Shown in pieces: positions 62,717-64,000 of a DNA stretch of 64,000 nucleotides. The notes beneath the pieces are model-generated. The model did no database searches, had not been told where the DNA came from, and was given only the letters and a program-made list of their open reading frames with translations. The position numbers were made by a program, and so were the translations under genes. The stretch spans positions 1 through 64,000 of the forward strand of contig NZ_JAGETZ010000018.1 in the NCBI RefSeq assembly GCF_017571495.1, written 5' to 3'. The stretch's first letter is position 1. Every line of letters starts with the position of its first letter. The DNA comes from Hymenobacter negativus (GTDB taxonomy: Bacteria; Bacteroidota; Bacteroidia; Cytophagales; Hymenobacteraceae).

Positions 62717-63370
62717 TCAATCGGCGCCGTCCCACTCGGCTAGGAACCGGGCCACGTAAGCTTCCATAAACGCGTGCCGCTCCTTGGCCACAGCTCGTCC
62801 GGCATCGGTGTTGAGCCGGTCTTTCAGGTGCAGCAGCTTTTCGTAGAAATGATTAAGTGTAGGCGCAGAGTTCTTCTGGTAGCTGGCGAAGCTGTCGTGC
62901 ACCACCGGCACAATGGCGGGGTCGTGCAAGGGCCGACCGGTATGGCCGCCGTAAGCAAATGCCCGCGCAATCCCAATGGCCCCAATGGCATCAAGCCGGT
63001 CGGCGTCCTGTACCACAGCAGCTTCAATGGATGAAACAGGAGTGGCAACACCCAGGCCCTTAAAAGACACTTCCCGAATAATGGTCTCGACGCGGGCTAT
63101 CAGCGGCTCGGGAAGACCTTGGCTTTGCAGCCAGGCGCGGGCGGCGCGGGGCCCGGCTTCGTAGTCACCCCCGTGGAATTTCCAGTCGGCAATATCGTGC
63201 AACAGGGCGGCCAGCTCCGTCACGAGCGGGTCGGCCTCAGGGTAAGCTTTTGTCAGCCGACGGGCCATCAGCCAAACCCGTCGAATATGCGCCCAATCGT
63301 GACCACTGCCCTCACCGGCGAATTTTTGCTCAATAAACTGAGCGGTGGCATCGATTACGTTTTCGTACAT
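62717..63370 (-). CDS. HD-domain phosphohydrolase
   Basis: 217 aa from the ATG at 63370 (MYENVIDATAQFIEQKFAGE). HD-superfamily metal motifs: H in GHDWAHIRRVW, HD in AALLHDIADWKF, and D in VVQDADRLDAIGAIG. The layout matches the YedJ/YpgQ-type small HD hydrolases that often cleave nucleotides or phosphorylated metabolites; the substrate cannot be named. A TAGCTTTG (63412-63405, minus strand) is a plausible -7 element. Confidence 0.88.
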   Translation of the reverse strand: MYENVIDATAQFIEQKFAGEGSGHDWAHIRRVWLMARRLTKAYPEADPLVTELAALLHDIADWKFHGGDYEAGPRAARAWLQSQGLPEPLIARVETIIREVSFKGLGVATPVSSIEAAVVQDADRLDAIGAIGIARAFAYGGHTGRPLHDPAIVPVVHDSFASYQKNSAPTLNHFYEKLLHLKDRLNTDAGRAVAKERHAFMEAYVARFLAEWDGAD

Positions 63371-63520
63371 GCAGCAGAGATTAGAAATGGGAATTGCCAA
63401 AGCGCAAAGCTACAGTGGCCCACTCCAAGCTTTACCACCCAAAACGTCACTGCAAACTCAAGAAACCCAAAACTTCGCGCTGGCCAGTGTTTCTTCGCAG
63501 CTATATTATTTGCCTTCCCC

Positions 63521-64000
63521 ATGATGCGTTCCCGTTATTTATCGAACACCGTACTGCTTGCACTACTCGCCGGAGCCCCACAGCTAGTACGGGCACAAAC
63601 GCCCTCCACTCCTGCCGATACGACGCATAAATATGAGAACCCGGGCGGACAGCCGGCATTGGTCAAAAAGCCTTTTTTCAAGAGCAAGGGCTTCCGGGCC
63701 AGCATTGTGCCCGCCATTCTTATCGGCTATGGCGTCAGCACCATCAATGGAAACGGATTTTACAGCTCATACGATGCCAAACGAGACATCCGCAAGGCTT
63801 TTGGAGACTACCGCAACCACATCGATGATTTTCTGCAGTGGTCCCCCTATCTGGAAATTCCAGTGGTGCTCCTAGCCGGCGTAGAATCGCACGATGACCG
63901 ACTGAACCTCGGGCTGGTGATTGTGAAAAGCGAGTTGATAATGCTGTCCTCTGTGTATGTAGTGAAAACCCTGGCCGACGTGGAACGACCTGATGGGTCA
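63521..64000 (+). CDS. PAP2-family phosphatase, cut by the window end (first 160 aa)
   Basis: The ATG at 63521 (MMRSRYLSNTVLLALLAG) gives an unbroken frame to the window edge. A signal-like segment (VLLALLAGAPQLVRAQ) is followed by a Pro-rich stretch and a membrane-embedded region (FLQWSPYLEIPVVLLAGVES). KTLADVERPDGS near residue 150 matches the first PAP2 motif (KxxxxxxRP). Later motifs are outside the window. Likely an envelope lipid or polyprenyl-phosphate phosphatase. Confidence 0.82.
   Translation, partial: MMRSRYLSNTVLLALLAGAPQLVRAQTPSTPADTTHKYENPGGQPALVKKPFFKSKGFRASIVPAILIGYGVSTINGNGFYSSYDAKRDIRKAFGDYRNHIDDFLQWSPYLEIPVVLLAGVESHDDRLNLGLVIVKSELIMLSSVYVVKTLADVERPDGS

Overview
The window looks like a chromosomal segment of a high-GC member of the Bacteroidota, most likely a Hymenobacter-type member of the Cytophagales. 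Evidence: a short (287 aa) primary sigma factor; Bacteroidota-type promoters (TTG, about 19-20 bp, TAnnTTTG) with no obvious Shine-Dalgarno sites; HU-CCDC81/SPOR, GldM-like, DUF4136 and TonB-dependent receptor families; bacillithiol deacetylase BshB1; and the fused HisB and HisIE forms. I recognised no rRNA or tRNA gene, CRISPR array or insertion sequence. This placement is inferred from protein families, not from a database search.

Layout. 1-4.5 kb: housekeeping block (pnp, sigA, trxB). 4.6-20 kb: mixed accessory genes, many on the minus strand: M23/LysM peptidase, HxlR regulator with a divergent oxidoreductase, bshB1, a lipoprotein, a decayed 21-bp-repeat gene, a methyltransferase, an AraC regulator, a GldM-like protein, small stress-type membrane proteins and a PQQ-type sugar dehydrogenase. 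20-30.9 kb: a TPR protein and an outer-membrane barrel, then an SPOR protein with an ExbB-ExbD-TonB energy module, folC and trmB. 31-35.1 kb: a degenerate TrpF-like protein, rpe and a TonB-dependent receptor. 35.3-48.5 kb: a complete assimilatory nitrate/nitrite cluster: nirB, nirD, porin, nitrate transporter, a nitrate reductase fused to its own FAD/[2Fe-2S] electron-entry module, a rubredoxin-tipped protein, two siroheme genes and a convergent DUF4202 gene. 48.6-56.3 kb: a full his operon hisG-hisDC-hisB-hisH-hisA-hisF-hisIE. 56.4-58.2 kb: an AT-rich island with one unknown gene. 58.2-64 kb: TPR protein, gyrA, a small lipoprotein, an HD hydrolase and the start of a PAP2 phosphatase cut by the window end.

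Most notable: directly ahead of hisG, a canonical promoter is followed by a 40-codon reading frame with five consecutive His codons, its stop buried in a GC-rich hairpin, and a possible terminator before hisG. This is the architecture of a histidine leader-peptide attenuator, here in a Bacteroidota-type promoter context with almost no 5' untranslated region. Also notable are the HisD-HisC fusion (one polypeptide for two non-consecutive steps), the self-contained nitrate reductase next to a rubredoxin-tipped partner, a TrpF homologue without the expected catalytic residues, and a heptad-repeat pseudogene whose frameshift is visible in its 21-bp periodicity.

How the genes work together: the porin and NarK import nitrate, the fused reductase makes nitrite, NirBD makes ammonium, and Met8 plus CobA supply the siroheme that NirB needs. 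The his operon covers all ten histidine biosynthesis steps except what central metabolism supplies.
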